Below are positions 8,748-18,651 of a stretch of 64,000 nt of DNA, piece by piece (position 1 is the stretch's first letter; each line of letters starts with the position of its first letter). The position numbers and the translations under genes were made by a program. This DNA is from JAPOKJ01 sp031421635 (GTDB lineage Bacteria; Pseudomonadota; Gammaproteobacteria; Burkholderiales; Burkholderiaceae_E). The notes below the pieces were generated by a model. It ran no database searches. It saw nothing but the letters and a program-made list of their open reading frames with translations, and had not been told where the DNA came from. The DNA lies in contig JANOPA010000072.1 in the NCBI GenBank assembly GCA_031421635.1, positions 80,174-144,173 on the forward strand, written 5' to 3'.

Positions 8748-8790
8748 ACTGTGAATCAATTTACGGAAAAAGTCGGTGCGTTGGCGAACA
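8748..8790 (-). promoter_or_regulatory. Crp/Fnr-like class II promoter site
   Basis: Gene sense TGTTCG-CCAA-CGCACC followed by GAC (site 8775-8790), 21 nt, then CACAGT (8748-8753). It drives the BON lipoprotein at 8702 with an inferred ~39-nt leader. Confidence 0.65.
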
Positions 8791-8823
8791 CATTCGTCCA
8801 ACCAGAGGTTTGAAACTTTGTTC

Positions 8824-11800
8824 TTATAAGACTGGCACAAGATAGAAATTGGCGCCGCGTAAAAGCGGCCACTGGAGGTTGTCGCCGACCTTAAGTGTAG
8901 TCAATGCTTGGTGTGCATCCAATTTAAGCTTTACGCGAAGTTGGGAAGCGCGGGCCTCTAAGTCGCTCATCGTCTTGAGTCTACATAGAATGAAGTGAAG
9001 TACCCGTGTGTCCCTGTGTAGGATCAACTCAACTTGCGACCAAGCGAGGGGTAGGCAGGGTTTAAAGGTAAGGAGTTCGGGCCCAATGGTTAGACCGAAG
9101 ATAGACTCTGTGGCCGCACGATGCATCCAAGCCGCTGCACCGGTATACCAACTCCAACCGCCTCGGCCGGTGTAGGGCGCAGACGTATAAACGTCGCCGG
9201 CCATGACGTAAGGTTCAATTTCATAATCAGGTCCATGCTTCGGATGGATCGCTCGATGTGCCGGGCTGAGATATTTAAAGTAGCGATAAGCCGTGCTGCC
9301 ATCGACCGTGCCACCTCGTTTGCGCGCTAACTCAGCCTGGGCCATGAGGGCCCATACTGCCCCGTGAGAGTACTGGCCGCCATTTTCTCGAATACCGGGT
9401 GGGTAAGCTTGAATGTAGCCAGCGCTCGGTTCAGCGAGTTTGAGAGGAGGCGTAAGAAGGCGAATGAGTCCAGCGTCTTGATCGACGAGTCGGGCCTCCA
9501 CGGAAGCCATGCAGATCATCTGCTGCTCTATAGGTGCAGCGTTGGAGAGCACCGACCACGCTTGAGCGATTAGGTCAATTTTTGCTTCCGGGTTGTTACT
9601 CGATCCGAGGGGCAACCCATTGTCAAAGAAAGCTCGCTTGAACCAGTTACCATCCCACGCTTGCTTGCCGAGCGCTGATTTCAAATCGGTTGCAGCGGCT
9701 TCCCAAATGTCGGCCCTTGCATTCTCTTGACGGGTCCGCGCAAGCGGTGCCATGTCTGCCACTAATAGGCAAAGAAACCATCCAAGCCAAACCGACTCCC
9801 CGTGCCCGAGGTGGCCAACCCGATTCATACCGTCGTTCCAATCTCCGCTACCCATAAGCGGTAGGCCATGAACCCCCGTTTTGAGGCTCTTGTCGATAGC
9901 GCGAGCAGCATGCTCAAAGACGCTAGATTTCTGCTCCGATATGGTTGGAATGCTGTAGGAGTCCTCCGCTCCTGGAGGAATGGGAATGCCTTCGATATAG
10001 TGAACCTCTTGATTTAATAAGGTCGTATCTCCCGTGACCCGCAAGTAATGCAGGAGGGCATAGGCTAACCATAAGAGATCATCCGAAAAATGCGTGCGCA
10101 CCCCGGCACCGGTGGGCATATGCCACCAATGCTGAACATCGCCCTCTGGAAACTGTCTTGAGGCCGCTAGCAAAATTTGGTCTCGCAGCATTTCAGGACG
10201 GGCCCAAGATAGAGCCATGGCATCTTGTAGTTGATCTCGGTATCCAATAGCACCACCCGCCTGGAAGAAACCGGCCTTCGCCCATAGTCGGCTGGAGACG
10301 GTCTGATAAATGAGCCATCGGTTCACCATGGCATCGAAAAGTGGATCGGGCGTTTTTACCTGTGTGGCTCCAAGCAGTTGGTTCCATTGCTGGCGCACTT
10401 GCTCTAACCTTACCTGAGGTGACGTCAAGCATGCTTCAAGCGCGAGCTTACGGGCCTCACTATCGGAAGAACCGTAGCCCATCAGAAAGGTTTGCTCCAA
10501 AGTATCGCCCGCATTTAAACTCGTCTTCAATGAAAGCGCTGCGCAAGGGTCTAAGTCATTGCCTGAGCGCTCTGCCAAATTAAGGGGTAACACCAGGCTG
10601 CCGCGAGCATCAAAGAACTCACGTCGATCGCAGGTCCAGTCTTCGCTTTCGAGGTCAGAGCTGGCCGCTGCGAGAAATGCCGTACCGCCACCAAAGCCCG
10701 ATGTGTAGTCTTGCTGCGTGCACAGCGTCGCAGTGACATGAAAGTTTTGATCGGAGTAATAACTAGATCCTTGGCTTTTGCGCGGCAAGTCTTCTCGATA
10801 GATCGTCGTATGGGTTGTACTACGCGCACTTCGGTTCGCTCCCATGGCCCATTCGACCATGCCAATCAGACGCAAATGCTGGGTTCGGCTTCCCGTATTG
10901 CGAACTCTGATGTTCACGTGTTTTACGGAACGCTTTTCGTCTACGCACCATGAAGCGCTTACCTTGAGGTCATTGCACTCATGTTCAATGGTCGTGTAGC
11001 CTTGTCCATGAGTCACACGGTAAACTGTTTTGTCCGCCGCCCAAGCGGAAGGTGAAATACTCCAAGCCTTGAGCGTGCGGCGATCTTGTATCAAGAACCA
11101 TTCACTTGGCGGGTCGGCCACCGCATCATTGGACCACGCTGTGAGTTGATTCAAGCGACTATTTCCAGCCCAGGTGTAACCCCCCCCGGATTCGGATATC
11201 TGCGCTCCAAATTGAGGATTAGAAAGTACATTAATCCAGGGCTTCCGGGGTCTGCTATCTGCACTCACCTGAAATCTGAACTCGCTTGCGCTCTCGTAAA
11301 AATCGCCTCTCGAAGCTAAAGTATCTAGGCCGCTCGATTGGGTTCGACCGACCGGCGTTCTGGTACCTTCATGTCGGTTATCGAAGTCGCTTTCGTGAAG
11401 ATCAAGTAAGGCCTGAACGTGATGCACGAGAGGTCGACCATCGGCGAGAAATTTAAGGCGGCTGAGTGCTTGCAGACTCCCGAGTTCTTCTGAAGTGAGT
11501 TCGTCTGCACGAAGCAGGTGAAAGCCCGTTGCGGCGGAATTGCCACTGTGTGCCGTATCGGCTAGATGACGATCACGTAGGGCCGCCATTTCGCGCTGTA
11601 AGGCCATTTCGTAGGAGGCTGGTTCGCGGTTGATGACCACCAGATCGCAGGGAACTCCTCCCCAGGTCCAGATTTGTAAAGCTTGGGCGAACGACCGAAC
11701 CAGTCCGAGACTCTCTGGAATTCCGGCAAAAATGAGAACAATGGGCAAATCCCCCGAAATTCCAAAACGCCAGATTCTTTGTCGGTCGACCGTGCTTGCG

Positions 11801-14800
11801 AGACTATTGCTGGTGTTCGAATCCAAGAGGCGCGGCTTCGTGAGGGTTACCACGAGTGAAGTGGTCAATGACTGAATTGCCGCAAATTTATCCGGACGCA
11901 TACTCAGTGATCGTAGTCGAATGTTAGTGAGCGTGCCGGACATGAGGGAGGCGCGCTGCACGTGACTTGCTTGTCGATATTTATCCACGACGGTGCGAAG
12001 TTTGGCAGGATCGTCATGGGCGGCCGTGCAAAAGGTCAACTGGGCCTTCGACCCTGTGGGAATACGGATGCGTACCGATAGCGCCGCAACCGGATCTAAA
12101 CCGGTATCGAGCGCGTAGGGTATATTTTCTTGCGTTCTGTCCTCGGCGCTAAAAGTGGACTCCGCGGCAGAGTAAAACATGGCGCGTGGGCTACTTGCCG
12201 TGCCGTTTCTGCCAAGCCATTGTCTGCGATCCGTCTGAACCTTTACCTCCTGAATGTTAGGGTCAGTTTGAGCTATAAAATGAGCCACTTGAATGGCACG
12301 TTCCGTGCTCAACCGAGGCGTTCTTTGGAGCAAAATGGCCTGATCTGAGGCTACCCAAGAGGCGCCAATAAACAGGTTTGAAAAGGCCGGGTGAGCTTCG
12401 TCTGCCCCAGGCTCCGTCAGGGTTGGTTCTATCACTGAGAGAAGTTCCAACTCGAGCGGTTTTGAACTCAAATTGACGAGTTCGATTTGCCTAAATTCAA
12501 TATCATCTTCTGGACTAACCCACACCGATGTAGTGGCTTTTAAATCGGACCAGGTGGCTTCAAAACGGACGCGATCAATGTGAAATATGCTGTGATAGTG
12601 AGCGGCAGGATCGGGGGCTGGATGCAGTGTTAGAGACACTGCCTTTGGTTGCCGGTTCCATCGCAAAAAAAAGAAGCTGCCATGTTCATCCCTCAGTGCA
12701 TCATCTCGCCAACGGGTCACTCCAGTTTTACCCCACCTGCTCCACCCCGCACCATTGGCCCTGACCGCCACACTATAGGTGCCATTACTTAGTAGATGGG
12801 TAGGCTCTATCGCCGTGCCTCCCGGACTTACATCTCGCGTGAACGACGGGGCTCGCGCCTCAGTACTAGAGATTGGACGGCCAGGCATCAGCGCGTGGAG
12901 TGTCGATATTTCCCTAGGGGCCTTTTCTTGAAGAATGGAGGCAACCGCCTCGATTCTTGGCTCATTCATGGCCCAGCGTTGAGCACATCCCTCCAGAAGT
13001 GTATTGGCGAGGGCGACGATGGTCATCCCTTGATGATGAGCCATGAAGGCATAGACGGGGGTGAAGCGTCTTCCTTCGGACTGCCTGGCAGATGTAAAAT
13101 CTAGGGACTCTACGAAGCCATAGCGGGTAGCTGGACACAGCGCCGCAAGTGCCCGAAAATTTTCGCAAGCACTTTTGGCGTCAATCTGGGCCGCTAGCGC
13201 TGTCGCGTAGGGGGCAACGACCAGCTCATCGGATGGCGTTCGCCGTATCGCCAGGCGAGGCACCCCCTGCGGCGAATATTGATAGGCTAGGGTGTTGTCA
13301 CGGCCTGAGTAGGCCGATTCCGAGATGCCCCAGGGGACATTATGTGCTTTGGCAAAACTAAACTGTTCTCGTACAGCCGCTTCACAGGCTCCGCGCAACA
13401 TGCTGCCATGTGGTTCGTTCAAAACTAAACCCGGCATAAGGTACTCAAACATGGAGCCGGACCAAGAACGCAGGGCCGCTCGGATTCCTAGCGCGTAGAA
13501 CGGTCGTCCGAGCGTAGCCCAGTGGCTGGACGCAACATCCCCTTTGGCTATGGCAAGCAGGCTGGTGAGTCGGCATTCGGAAGCCACCAAGTCGTAGAAG
13601 CTCGCGTCGAGCTCTTGCTCCGCAACTCGATAGCCAATGTGAAATAAATGGCGTTTTCGATGGTATAGGAATTTAAAGTCAGCCTCCCATGCCATTTTTT
13701 GGCAGCGTGCGGCGATCGCTTTTAGTGTGAGAGCGCTTTGATCAGGATTCCAAATGAGATCAGTCACTACGGAGATCAGCATTGACACATGATCGACCAA
13801 GCACCACTCTAGCTGACGTCGAGTTCCCTGGGCGTTGGCATTCGTGGTGGCTTCCCGACCTAACTCATCCAATGCTAGCTCGTCTCGGGCCTCGACCAGC
13901 AAACCTAGAAAGTTCTGCGGATCATGGCCTGCCTCTGCAAGTGGATCACTTAGCGCTAAAACTCTTTTAATGGCGCTGTCTTTCGTGGCCAATCCGGTAG
14001 TAATCGATATTGCACCCTCTGAGTCAATGAGAAGGGGTATCAATCGTTGTTGAGAGATCTGAAGCGCGCGCCTGGCTTGCCGAAAGTCAATCGGAAACTG
14101 GCCCAGTTCAATGCATGCTTGGGCGACTGCAAGCAAATGTCCGCTGAGATTTCCACTGTCCACTGTGGAAACATATTTGGGGCTGAGCACCTCGCCGGTT
14201 TGCGTGTTGTACCAATTGAAGAAGTGGCCGCGATGACGCGGAAGTGTCTCCAGTGTGCCAAGCGTTTGTTCCAAGCGATGAATGAGGTCGATGGTGCCAA
14301 TCCACCCAAACTCCCGCGCACAGACTGCACTTAAAAGATAGAGGCCAATGTTGGTGGGGGAAGTGCGGTGCGCAATCATGTCGTACGGCACAGTCTGGAA
14401 ATTGTCCGGAGGTAAAAATTGATCGTTGGACGTAATGCAGCGCTCGAACATCCGCCAAGTGTCGCGAGCAATGTCATTCAAGAGAGTCGTGTCCTCAGGT
14501 GCTAAGGACGGCTCGAGCCGAGCAGAGCGCGAGCGGATACTCCACCATGTCCCTATCGGAGCAGCGGCCCATAACGCACAAAAAGCAATTGACCAGAGTT
14601 TGTAGGGCGTGCCCGTAAACAAAAGACCTACGAGCAAGATACTAGCCAGGATGGGCTCTTTTCGATGAAATAAAATCACTTCCAAAAGGCCCGATTTCGC
14701 GCTCGCTGAGGCGGAGTCGGCCGTGGTCCATTGCAGCAAGTTTTGACGACTGATGATCATTCTGTAGAGCGCGCGCACAATGGCGTCTAGCGACAACAGG

Positions 14801-17616
14801 CTGTTTTGTAGAAGCTGGACCAGGTGCCAAACACCTCCTAATAAGGCGCGGGTGAGATCAATCGCGCCCTGCTGCATGAAGCGAGTTTTGGAAAGATCCT
14901 CTCGATGGGTTGCAAGGCCCGCGATGGCGCCAATGAGAGGTCCGCCGCAGTAGGCCGATAAAATGAGCATCAGGGTTGACGAAGGAGTCAGGCCTACACC
15001 GGCAAGCGAACAAATGAAGAGTGCCAACGACATCGGCGCGACCAGCGATCTGCGTAGATTGTCGAAAATCTTCCAACGACTCAAGGCACTTAGGTGGTAA
15101 CGCCGGGCCCGTAAGAGAAAAGGCAAAAGCTGCCAATCCCCCCGTATCCAGCGATGGGCTCGAGAAGCTGCGACGTCGGCATGAAAAGGGGCATGCTCAA
15201 GTACCGTCACATCTGTGACAACCGCGCAACGTGCAATGCTGCCTTCTAGCAAATCATGACTTAGTACAGACTCGTCGGGAAGGCGCTTGGACAACAACGC
15301 ATGGGTGGCCTGAACGTGCAACAGTCCCTTCCCGGAGAACGTACCTTCCCGGAATAAATCTTGATAGACCTCTGAAGTGGCAGCGCTGTAGGGGTCGACT
15401 CCCGTCTGACCTGCAAAAAGCCAATGGAAAAAAGTCACTTCCTTCGGTGGTGCTAGGGGCGTTGCGACTCTAGGCTGTAGGATCGCGTAACCGCCCAAAA
15501 GCTGATGACCGGCAAAGTCCAATCGCGGTTGGTTTAGTGGATGCAGCGCGACCGCTACCAATTCACGGAGTCGACCCGGAGGAAGCTGTGTATCACTGTC
15601 TAAAGTCAGAACATACTTGGTGTTTAGTGCGATCTGCGACGCCTTGCCCAAATCTAAAAATTCGTCCGGCGCCATGTTCGAGGAATTTGACACGTTCATG
15701 CCTTTTAGCTCGCCGCCAATGTGCTCCTCTTTCCCGCCAGCCAGTACACTGATGAGTAGTTCAAGCTTTCCGCGCTTACGCTCCCAGCCAATCCAGGCCT
15801 GTTCGCTGCGACTGTACCGTCGCTCTCGGTGCAGGATGATGAAGCGCGCCGGATCCCCGACGGCAGCCGGGTATTCTTCATTAAGAAGCTCTATCTGTTT
15901 TACAAGCTCAGTCAGTAAAGCTGAGTCGGAACTGGCATGTGACTGTTTTGAATCCACCCAATCGGAGAGTACGGCGAATTGAGCATAAGGTTCGGGGTTT
16001 GCCAGGTAGTGCAGCAATAGTCGATGTGCGAGCTCTCGTATCGAACTGGTTTTAGTAAGCATCGCGGGGATGACGACCATCACCCGATCCTTCAGCGGCA
16101 CTCCTTCTGAGAGCCTAAGGCGGGGTAGCTTTTGTGGTCGAACGGATTCGCTGATTAAGCGATTCACCAGGGCGACGATGGCCTCAGAGGTCGGGAAGAT
16201 CATCAACATCGCAACCGCGAATCCGACCCAGGGATCTTGATGGGGCAGGCGTGGCGTCCAACCATGATCGGTCAGTAACCACGCGATGAGCGTCAAGGTG
16301 CCCAAAAGAATCGCACCCAGATAGATTGGCAGAATGGCAATCTTAAGGTTTTCACGTTGCCAACCCATGGCCCCGAGTCTGATGCCCAGCAACTTTGCGA
16401 GTTCAGGGCGGCCATTCCCCTCCGCCCAATAGCTGGCCGATGCTTTCGGACTTTCGGGCGATGCACTGTTGACGAGTGAAACGAGTGTTTGGGCGATGAA
16501 AGCTTCACTTTTACCGGACTGAAGCGCGAGTTTTTCGACGCGCTGTAAGGTTTGATTGCGAGTGGAGTCACTCTCTGCTTCGAACTGCTTTGAGTGAAGC
16601 ATGAGCTGTGTGAGTTTGTTGCTCTGTAAGACAATATCAGTCCAGTCAGCGTCTCCTACGGCTCGTAACGACGTAATAGCATTACAGACACTAATGTTGT
16701 CAGCGGCCTGCTCTGCGTTTTGTTCCGAAAGCGCCGCACCGAGATTTGCCGTGGCCTGACTCAACCAGGCCTCGTGCTCCACAGAAAAAGTGTCGTTAAT
16801 TCGTCCCCAACGATTTTGAAGCCTTTGCGCCATCTGCGCCACAAAGGCGTGACCCACGCCGCGCTGTTTCAAGAGGTTTAAAAGATAATCCAACTTTTCA
16901 ATCGAGCAAGTGTCAATATCATCGCAACACAGGTTTGCAACCTCCCGCGCCGCTGACTGATAGCAAACCCGCTCGGCTAGGCGCCGGAGGTTTTCAATGA
17001 GAACGACTCGAAGCGTTGTCGGCAAAGCCCACAGCTCACCGAGATCTAACTCTTGGGTCTCTTGGTACGCATTTAGAAAAGGTATGAGCACCTCTTCTTC
17101 GAAGGCACCGTCGGTATGGGCTACGAAGGCCCAGGCCACTCCATAAATTCTTGGTAAACCCGCTAGCGGTTCGCCTTTGAGCACGGGCAAGCTTCTAAAA
17201 TAGCTTAAGGGCAAGCCCTCATGCACTTCTTTGAGTTGGGCTTCAATGAGGTGAAAGTTATCAAGCAGCCACTCAGCAGCAGGGCTGACATCGTAACCAG
17301 CACTCGCTTGCACACTTAAATAATCGTGCGCTGCCCTCAACATTTTAATGTTGCTGGTTAGTCTGGGAAAAAATCGATCCCTACCACCGATTTCTATCGA
17401 TCCCCGCCGAATTCTTGATGCGGTCTGAGCCTGACCTAAACTTCGACCATGCTCTGAAAAACGTTGAAGACCAAAAATTTCTGATCTGATCGGGGGATGA
17501 ATTGGCTCTTTTTGATAGTTGAGTATTTTGAGTAGGATACTCGAGGCGTTAGGAATTGACGTTGCCCATGCTTCAGGCCAGGAGATAACCCACTCCCAGT
17601 AGAAGCAATGTGCCAC
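8824..17616 (-). CDS. ndvB: Cyclic beta-1,2-glucan synthase (NdvB/ChvB family)
   Basis: A 2930-residue inner-membrane enzyme that polymerises glucose from UDP-glucose into beta-1,2-glucan, cyclises it and trims it; the product is a periplasmic glucan used in osmoadaptation and host interaction. Architecture: N-terminal region; membrane helices near residues 430-485; GT84 domain with LTLDSDTQLP near residue 670; further helices ~855-905 and ~988-1023; a glycoamylase-like region (TVDSGNLSGHL ~1155, YSGRDNTLAYQYSPQG ~1438); glycosyltransferase-36-associated regions; and a C-terminal GH94 phosphorylase domain with GSGDWNDGMNRVG near 2592. Length is typical of the family. The only usual in-frame start is GTG 17616, overlapping the end of the preceding small gene by 44 nt. 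The frame is intact despite its size. Confidence 0.93.
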   Translation of the reverse strand: MAHCFYWEWVISWPEAWATSIPNASSILLKILNYQKEPIHPPIRSEIFGLQRFSEHGRSLGQAQTASRIRRGSIEIGGRDRFFPRLTSNIKMLRAAHDYLSVQASAGYDVSPAAEWLLDNFHLIEAQLKEVHEGLPLSYFRSLPVLKGEPLAGLPRIYGVAWAFVAHTDGAFEEEVLIPFLNAYQETQELDLGELWALPTTLRVVLIENLRRLAERVCYQSAAREVANLCCDDIDTCSIEKLDYLLNLLKQRGVGHAFVAQMAQRLQNRWGRINDTFSVEHEAWLSQATANLGAALSEQNAEQAADNISVCNAITSLRAVGDADWTDIVLQSNKLTQLMLHSKQFEAESDSTRNQTLQRVEKLALQSGKSEAFIAQTLVSLVNSASPESPKASASYWAEGNGRPELAKLLGIRLGAMGWQRENLKIAILPIYLGAILLGTLTLIAWLLTDHGWTPRLPHQDPWVGFAVAMLMIFPTSEAIVALVNRLISESVRPQKLPRLRLSEGVPLKDRVMVVIPAMLTKTSSIRELAHRLLLHYLANPEPYAQFAVLSDWVDSKQSHASSDSALLTELVKQIELLNEEYPAAVGDPARFIILHRERRYSRSEQAWIGWERKRGKLELLISVLAGGKEEHIGGELKGMNVSNSSNMAPDEFLDLGKASQIALNTKYVLTLDSDTQLPPGRLRELVAVALHPLNQPRLDFAGHQLLGGYAILQPRVATPLAPPKEVTFFHWLFAGQTGVDPYSAATSEVYQDLFREGTFSGKGLLHVQATHALLSKRLPDESVLSHDLLEGSIARCAVVTDVTVLEHAPFHADVAASRAHRWIRGDWQLLPFLLRARRYHLSALSRWKIFDNLRRSLVAPMSLALFICSLAGVGLTPSSTLMLILSAYCGGPLIGAIAGLATHREDLSKTRFMQQGAIDLTRALLGGVWHLVQLLQNSLLSLDAIVRALYRMIISRQNLLQWTTADSASASAKSGLLEVILFHRKEPILASILLVGLLFTGTPYKLWSIAFCALWAAAPIGTWWSIRSRSARLEPSLAPEDTTLLNDIARDTWRMFERCITSNDQFLPPDNFQTVPYDMIAHRTSPTNIGLYLLSAVCAREFGWIGTIDLIHRLEQTLGTLETLPRHRGHFFNWYNTQTGEVLSPKYVSTVDSGNLSGHLLAVAQACIELGQFPIDFRQARRALQISQQRLIPLLIDSEGAISITTGLATKDSAIKRVLALSDPLAEAGHDPQNFLGLLVEARDELALDELGREATTNANAQGTRRQLEWCLVDHVSMLISVVTDLIWNPDQSALTLKAIAARCQKMAWEADFKFLYHRKRHLFHIGYRVAEQELDASFYDLVASECRLTSLLAIAKGDVASSHWATLGRPFYALGIRAALRSWSGSMFEYLMPGLVLNEPHGSMLRGACEAAVREQFSFAKAHNVPWGISESAYSGRDNTLAYQYSPQGVPRLAIRRTPSDELVVAPYATALAAQIDAKSACENFRALAALCPATRYGFVESLDFTSARQSEGRRFTPVYAFMAHHQGMTIVALANTLLEGCAQRWAMNEPRIEAVASILQEKAPREISTLHALMPGRPISSTEARAPSFTRDVSPGGTAIEPTHLLSNGTYSVAVRANGAGWSRWGKTGVTRWRDDALRDEHGSFFFLRWNRQPKAVSLTLHPAPDPAAHYHSIFHIDRVRFEATWSDLKATTSVWVSPEDDIEFRQIELVNLSSKPLELELLSVIEPTLTEPGADEAHPAFSNLFIGASWVASDQAILLQRTPRLSTERAIQVAHFIAQTDPNIQEVKVQTDRRQWLGRNGTASSPRAMFYSAAESTFSAEDRTQENIPYALDTGLDPVAALSVRIRIPTGSKAQLTFCTAAHDDPAKLRTVVDKYRQASHVQRASLMSGTLTNIRLRSLSMRPDKFAAIQSLTTSLVVTLTKPRLLDSNTSNSLASTVDRQRIWRFGISGDLPIVLIFAGIPESLGLVRSFAQALQIWTWGGVPCDLVVINREPASYEMALQREMAALRDRHLADTAHSGNSAATGFHLLRADELTSEELGSLQALSRLKFLADGRPLVHHVQALLDLHESDFDNRHEGTRTPVGRTQSSGLDTLASRGDFYESASEFRFQVSADSRPRKPWINVLSNPQFGAQISESGGGYTWAGNSRLNQLTAWSNDAVADPPSEWFLIQDRRTLKAWSISPSAWAADKTVYRVTHGQGYTTIEHECNDLKVSASWCVDEKRSVKHVNIRVRNTGSRTQHLRLIGMVEWAMGANRSARSTTHTTIYREDLPRKSQGSSYYSDQNFHVTATLCTQQDYTSGFGGGTAFLAAASSDLESEDWTCDRREFFDARGSLVLPLNLAERSGNDLDPCAALSLKTSLNAGDTLEQTFLMGYGSSDSEARKLALEACLTSPQVRLEQVRQQWNQLLGATQVKTPDPLFDAMVNRWLIYQTVSSRLWAKAGFFQAGGAIGYRDQLQDAMALSWARPEMLRDQILLAASRQFPEGDVQHWWHMPTGAGVRTHFSDDLLWLAYALLHYLRVTGDTTLLNQEVHYIEGIPIPPGAEDSYSIPTISEQKSSVFEHAARAIDKSLKTGVHGLPLMGSGDWNDGMNRVGHLGHGESVWLGWFLCLLVADMAPLARTRQENARADIWEAAATDLKSALGKQAWDGNWFKRAFFDNGLPLGSSNNPEAKIDLIAQAWSVLSNAAPIEQQMICMASVEARLVDQDAGLIRLLTPPLKLAEPSAGYIQAYPPGIRENGGQYSHGAVWALMAQAELARKRGGTVDGSTAYRYFKYLSPAHRAIHPKHGPDYEIEPYVMAGDVYTSAPYTGRGGWSWYTGAAAWMHRAATESIFGLTIGPELLTFKPCLPLAWSQVELILHRDTRVLHFILCRLKTMSDLEARASQLRVKLKLDAHQALTTLKVGDNLQWPLLRGANFYLVPVL

Positions 17617-17818
17617 CTGTAACCGTCGTCACAAAACGCGTGAATATAAAACCATGCGCGCGATTAAGTGCGCATTTTAGGTTGAAAGAAAAGCTGCTAT
17701 GGCTTTGACACAATAAGAGATGCTCTTGAAGGCCATAAAAGTCTAGACCTGCTGTCATTACTGCATTCTCCGATGCTTTGCTTTGATCGTCTCCATTGAA
17801 GATGCTTTCTTTAAACAT
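17573..17818 (-). CDS. Small membrane-anchored protein ahead of glucan synthase, unknown
   Basis: An 81-residue protein starting at ATG 17818 after an AAGGAA ribosome site. The N-terminal half is polar (MFKESIFNGDDQSKASENAV); the C-terminus is one hydrophobic segment (VTTVTGGTLLLLGVGYLLA). It overlaps the start of the glucan synthase by 44 nt in another frame, so the two are probably cotranscribed and translationally coupled. I recognise no family. A Crp/Fnr-like site with TATAAA lies upstream, supporting a real transcription unit. Confidence 0.6.
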   Translation of the reverse strand: MFKESIFNGDDQSKASENAVMTAGLDFYGLQEHLLLCQSHSSFSFNLKCALNRAHGFIFTRFVTTVTGGTLLLLGVGYLLA

Positions 17819-17867
17819 GGGATTTCCTTTTTTTGAGTTGCATCGCAATGCGTCTTGCTAAGGAGCT

Positions 17868-17910
17868 TTTATAAAGGAAGTTCCAACAAAGTTCTGTACG
17901 GTGTCGAACC
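17868..17910 (-). promoter_or_regulatory. Crp/Fnr-like class II promoter site
   Basis: Gene sense GGTTCG-ACAC-CGTACA followed by GAAC (17895-17910), then 21 nt and TATAAA (17868-17873). It points toward the 81-residue gene and the glucan synthase. It is back-to-back with the site at 17946. Confidence 0.6.
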
Positions 17911-17945
17911 TAAAGGTTTGCTATTGCCACGGGTTTGATTTCGAA

Positions 17946-17988
17946 TGTTCGACAACGCACCGAAAGTTTTCGCAACCTCAAGTAAAGT
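17946..17988 (+). promoter_or_regulatory. Crp/Fnr-like class II promoter site
   Basis: TGTTCG-ACAA-CGCACC followed by GAA (17946-17961), 21 nt, TAAAGT (17983-17988). It drives the DUF3309 gene at 18041 with an inferred ~46-nt leader. Confidence 0.65.
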
Positions 17989-18040
17989 AGTTGAACGCCT
18001 TGTCCAAGTGTTGGCGTTCACTAAACTTATAGGGGGTTTC

Positions 18041-18199
18041 ATGAGTGTAGGCACAATCCTTCTCATTATTTTAGTTCTTATGTTGATTGGAGTTTTTCCA
18101 ACTTGGTCGCATAGTTCGAAGTGGGGATATGGCCCAACTGGAGGTCTGGGAGTTATTCTATTGGTTGTGTTGGTGCTCGTTCTGATGGGTAAAATTTAA
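18041..18199 (+). CDS. DUF3309 small membrane protein
   Basis: A 52-residue protein, MSVGTILLIILVLMLIGVFP then a Trp/Gly-containing loop (WSHSSKWGYGPTGGLG) and a second hydrophobic segment ending MGKI. This is the DUF3309 pattern of two membrane segments around a YGPTGG-type loop. The frame is open upstream to 17945, but the promoter lies inside that part, so ATG 18041 is preferred. Function unknown; relatives often sit among stress genes. Confidence 0.8.
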   Translation: MSVGTILLIILVLMLIGVFPTWSHSSKWGYGPTGGLGVILLVVLVLVLMGKI

Positions 18200-18216
18200 T
18201 CAGCGCTCGTCAGGCA

Positions 18217-18248
18217 CCGTTTGGGTCTTGTCTGCAAAACCCAAACGG
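18217..18248. terminator. Strong hairpin between convergent genes
   Basis: A perfect 10-bp inverted repeat CCGTTTGGGT (18217-18226) / ACCCAAACGG (18239-18248) with a 12-nt loop. It lies between the DUF3309 gene and the convergent small envelope operon. No clear U-tract follows. Confidence 0.5.
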
Positions 18249-18273
18249 CAGGTATCCTGACTTCAATGGCAAC

Positions 18274-18651
18274 CTAAAGCTTGTCCGGCCCGACGCGAGA
18301 GTCCTTTTGTACAAACTGTCGGTAGAGGTCGAGGCCCTTGAGTAGTATGGGTTGTGATGAAGGGGAAAGCATGCCAATTCTAGAAATGGCGAGAGGAGCA
18401 AGCGCACTCAGTACTATAGGGTTTGCAACCAGTCGCCAAGGCCTTGTTTTGTAAACAAGCGCGCCAATAGCAACCGCAGCGATGACTGCCGTTATGGGAT
18501 GTTTTTGAACCGTGGGTGTAACGATCATGTTGCCAGCCGCGTGGGCTAAAGAAGCCGCGTTCGTGCTCGCCTCAGGCGCACTCATGGCAATACTCATCCT
18601 ATGACGTGACTCTTCGAGTTTAGAAACGGCGTTGTCTAAAATAGTCATCAT
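18274..18651 (-). CDS. YqjK-position membrane protein, hypothetical
   Basis: A 125-residue protein, last in a four-gene run (OsmB-like, DUF883, holin-like, this). The N-terminus is amphipathic (ILDNAVSKLEESRHRMSIAM). A hydrophobic helix follows in the middle (PITAVIAAVAIGALVYKT) and another near residue 80 (PIVLSALAPLAISRIGML). It overlaps the preceding gene by ATGA. By position it corresponds to E. coli YqjK, but I see no decisive similarity. It is probably part of the envelope module anchored by DUF883 proteins. Confidence 0.7.
   Translation of the reverse strand: MMTILDNAVSKLEESRHRMSIAMSAPEASTNAASLAHAAGNMIVTPTVQKHPITAVIAAVAIGALVYKTRPWRLVANPIVLSALAPLAISRIGMLSPSSQPILLKGLDLYRQFVQKDSRVGPDKL

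Noticed and set aside
8824..17616. Numerous long antisense ORFs within the glucan synthase gene
   Set aside because: They lack start signals and family features; codon bias of the sense gene accounts for them.
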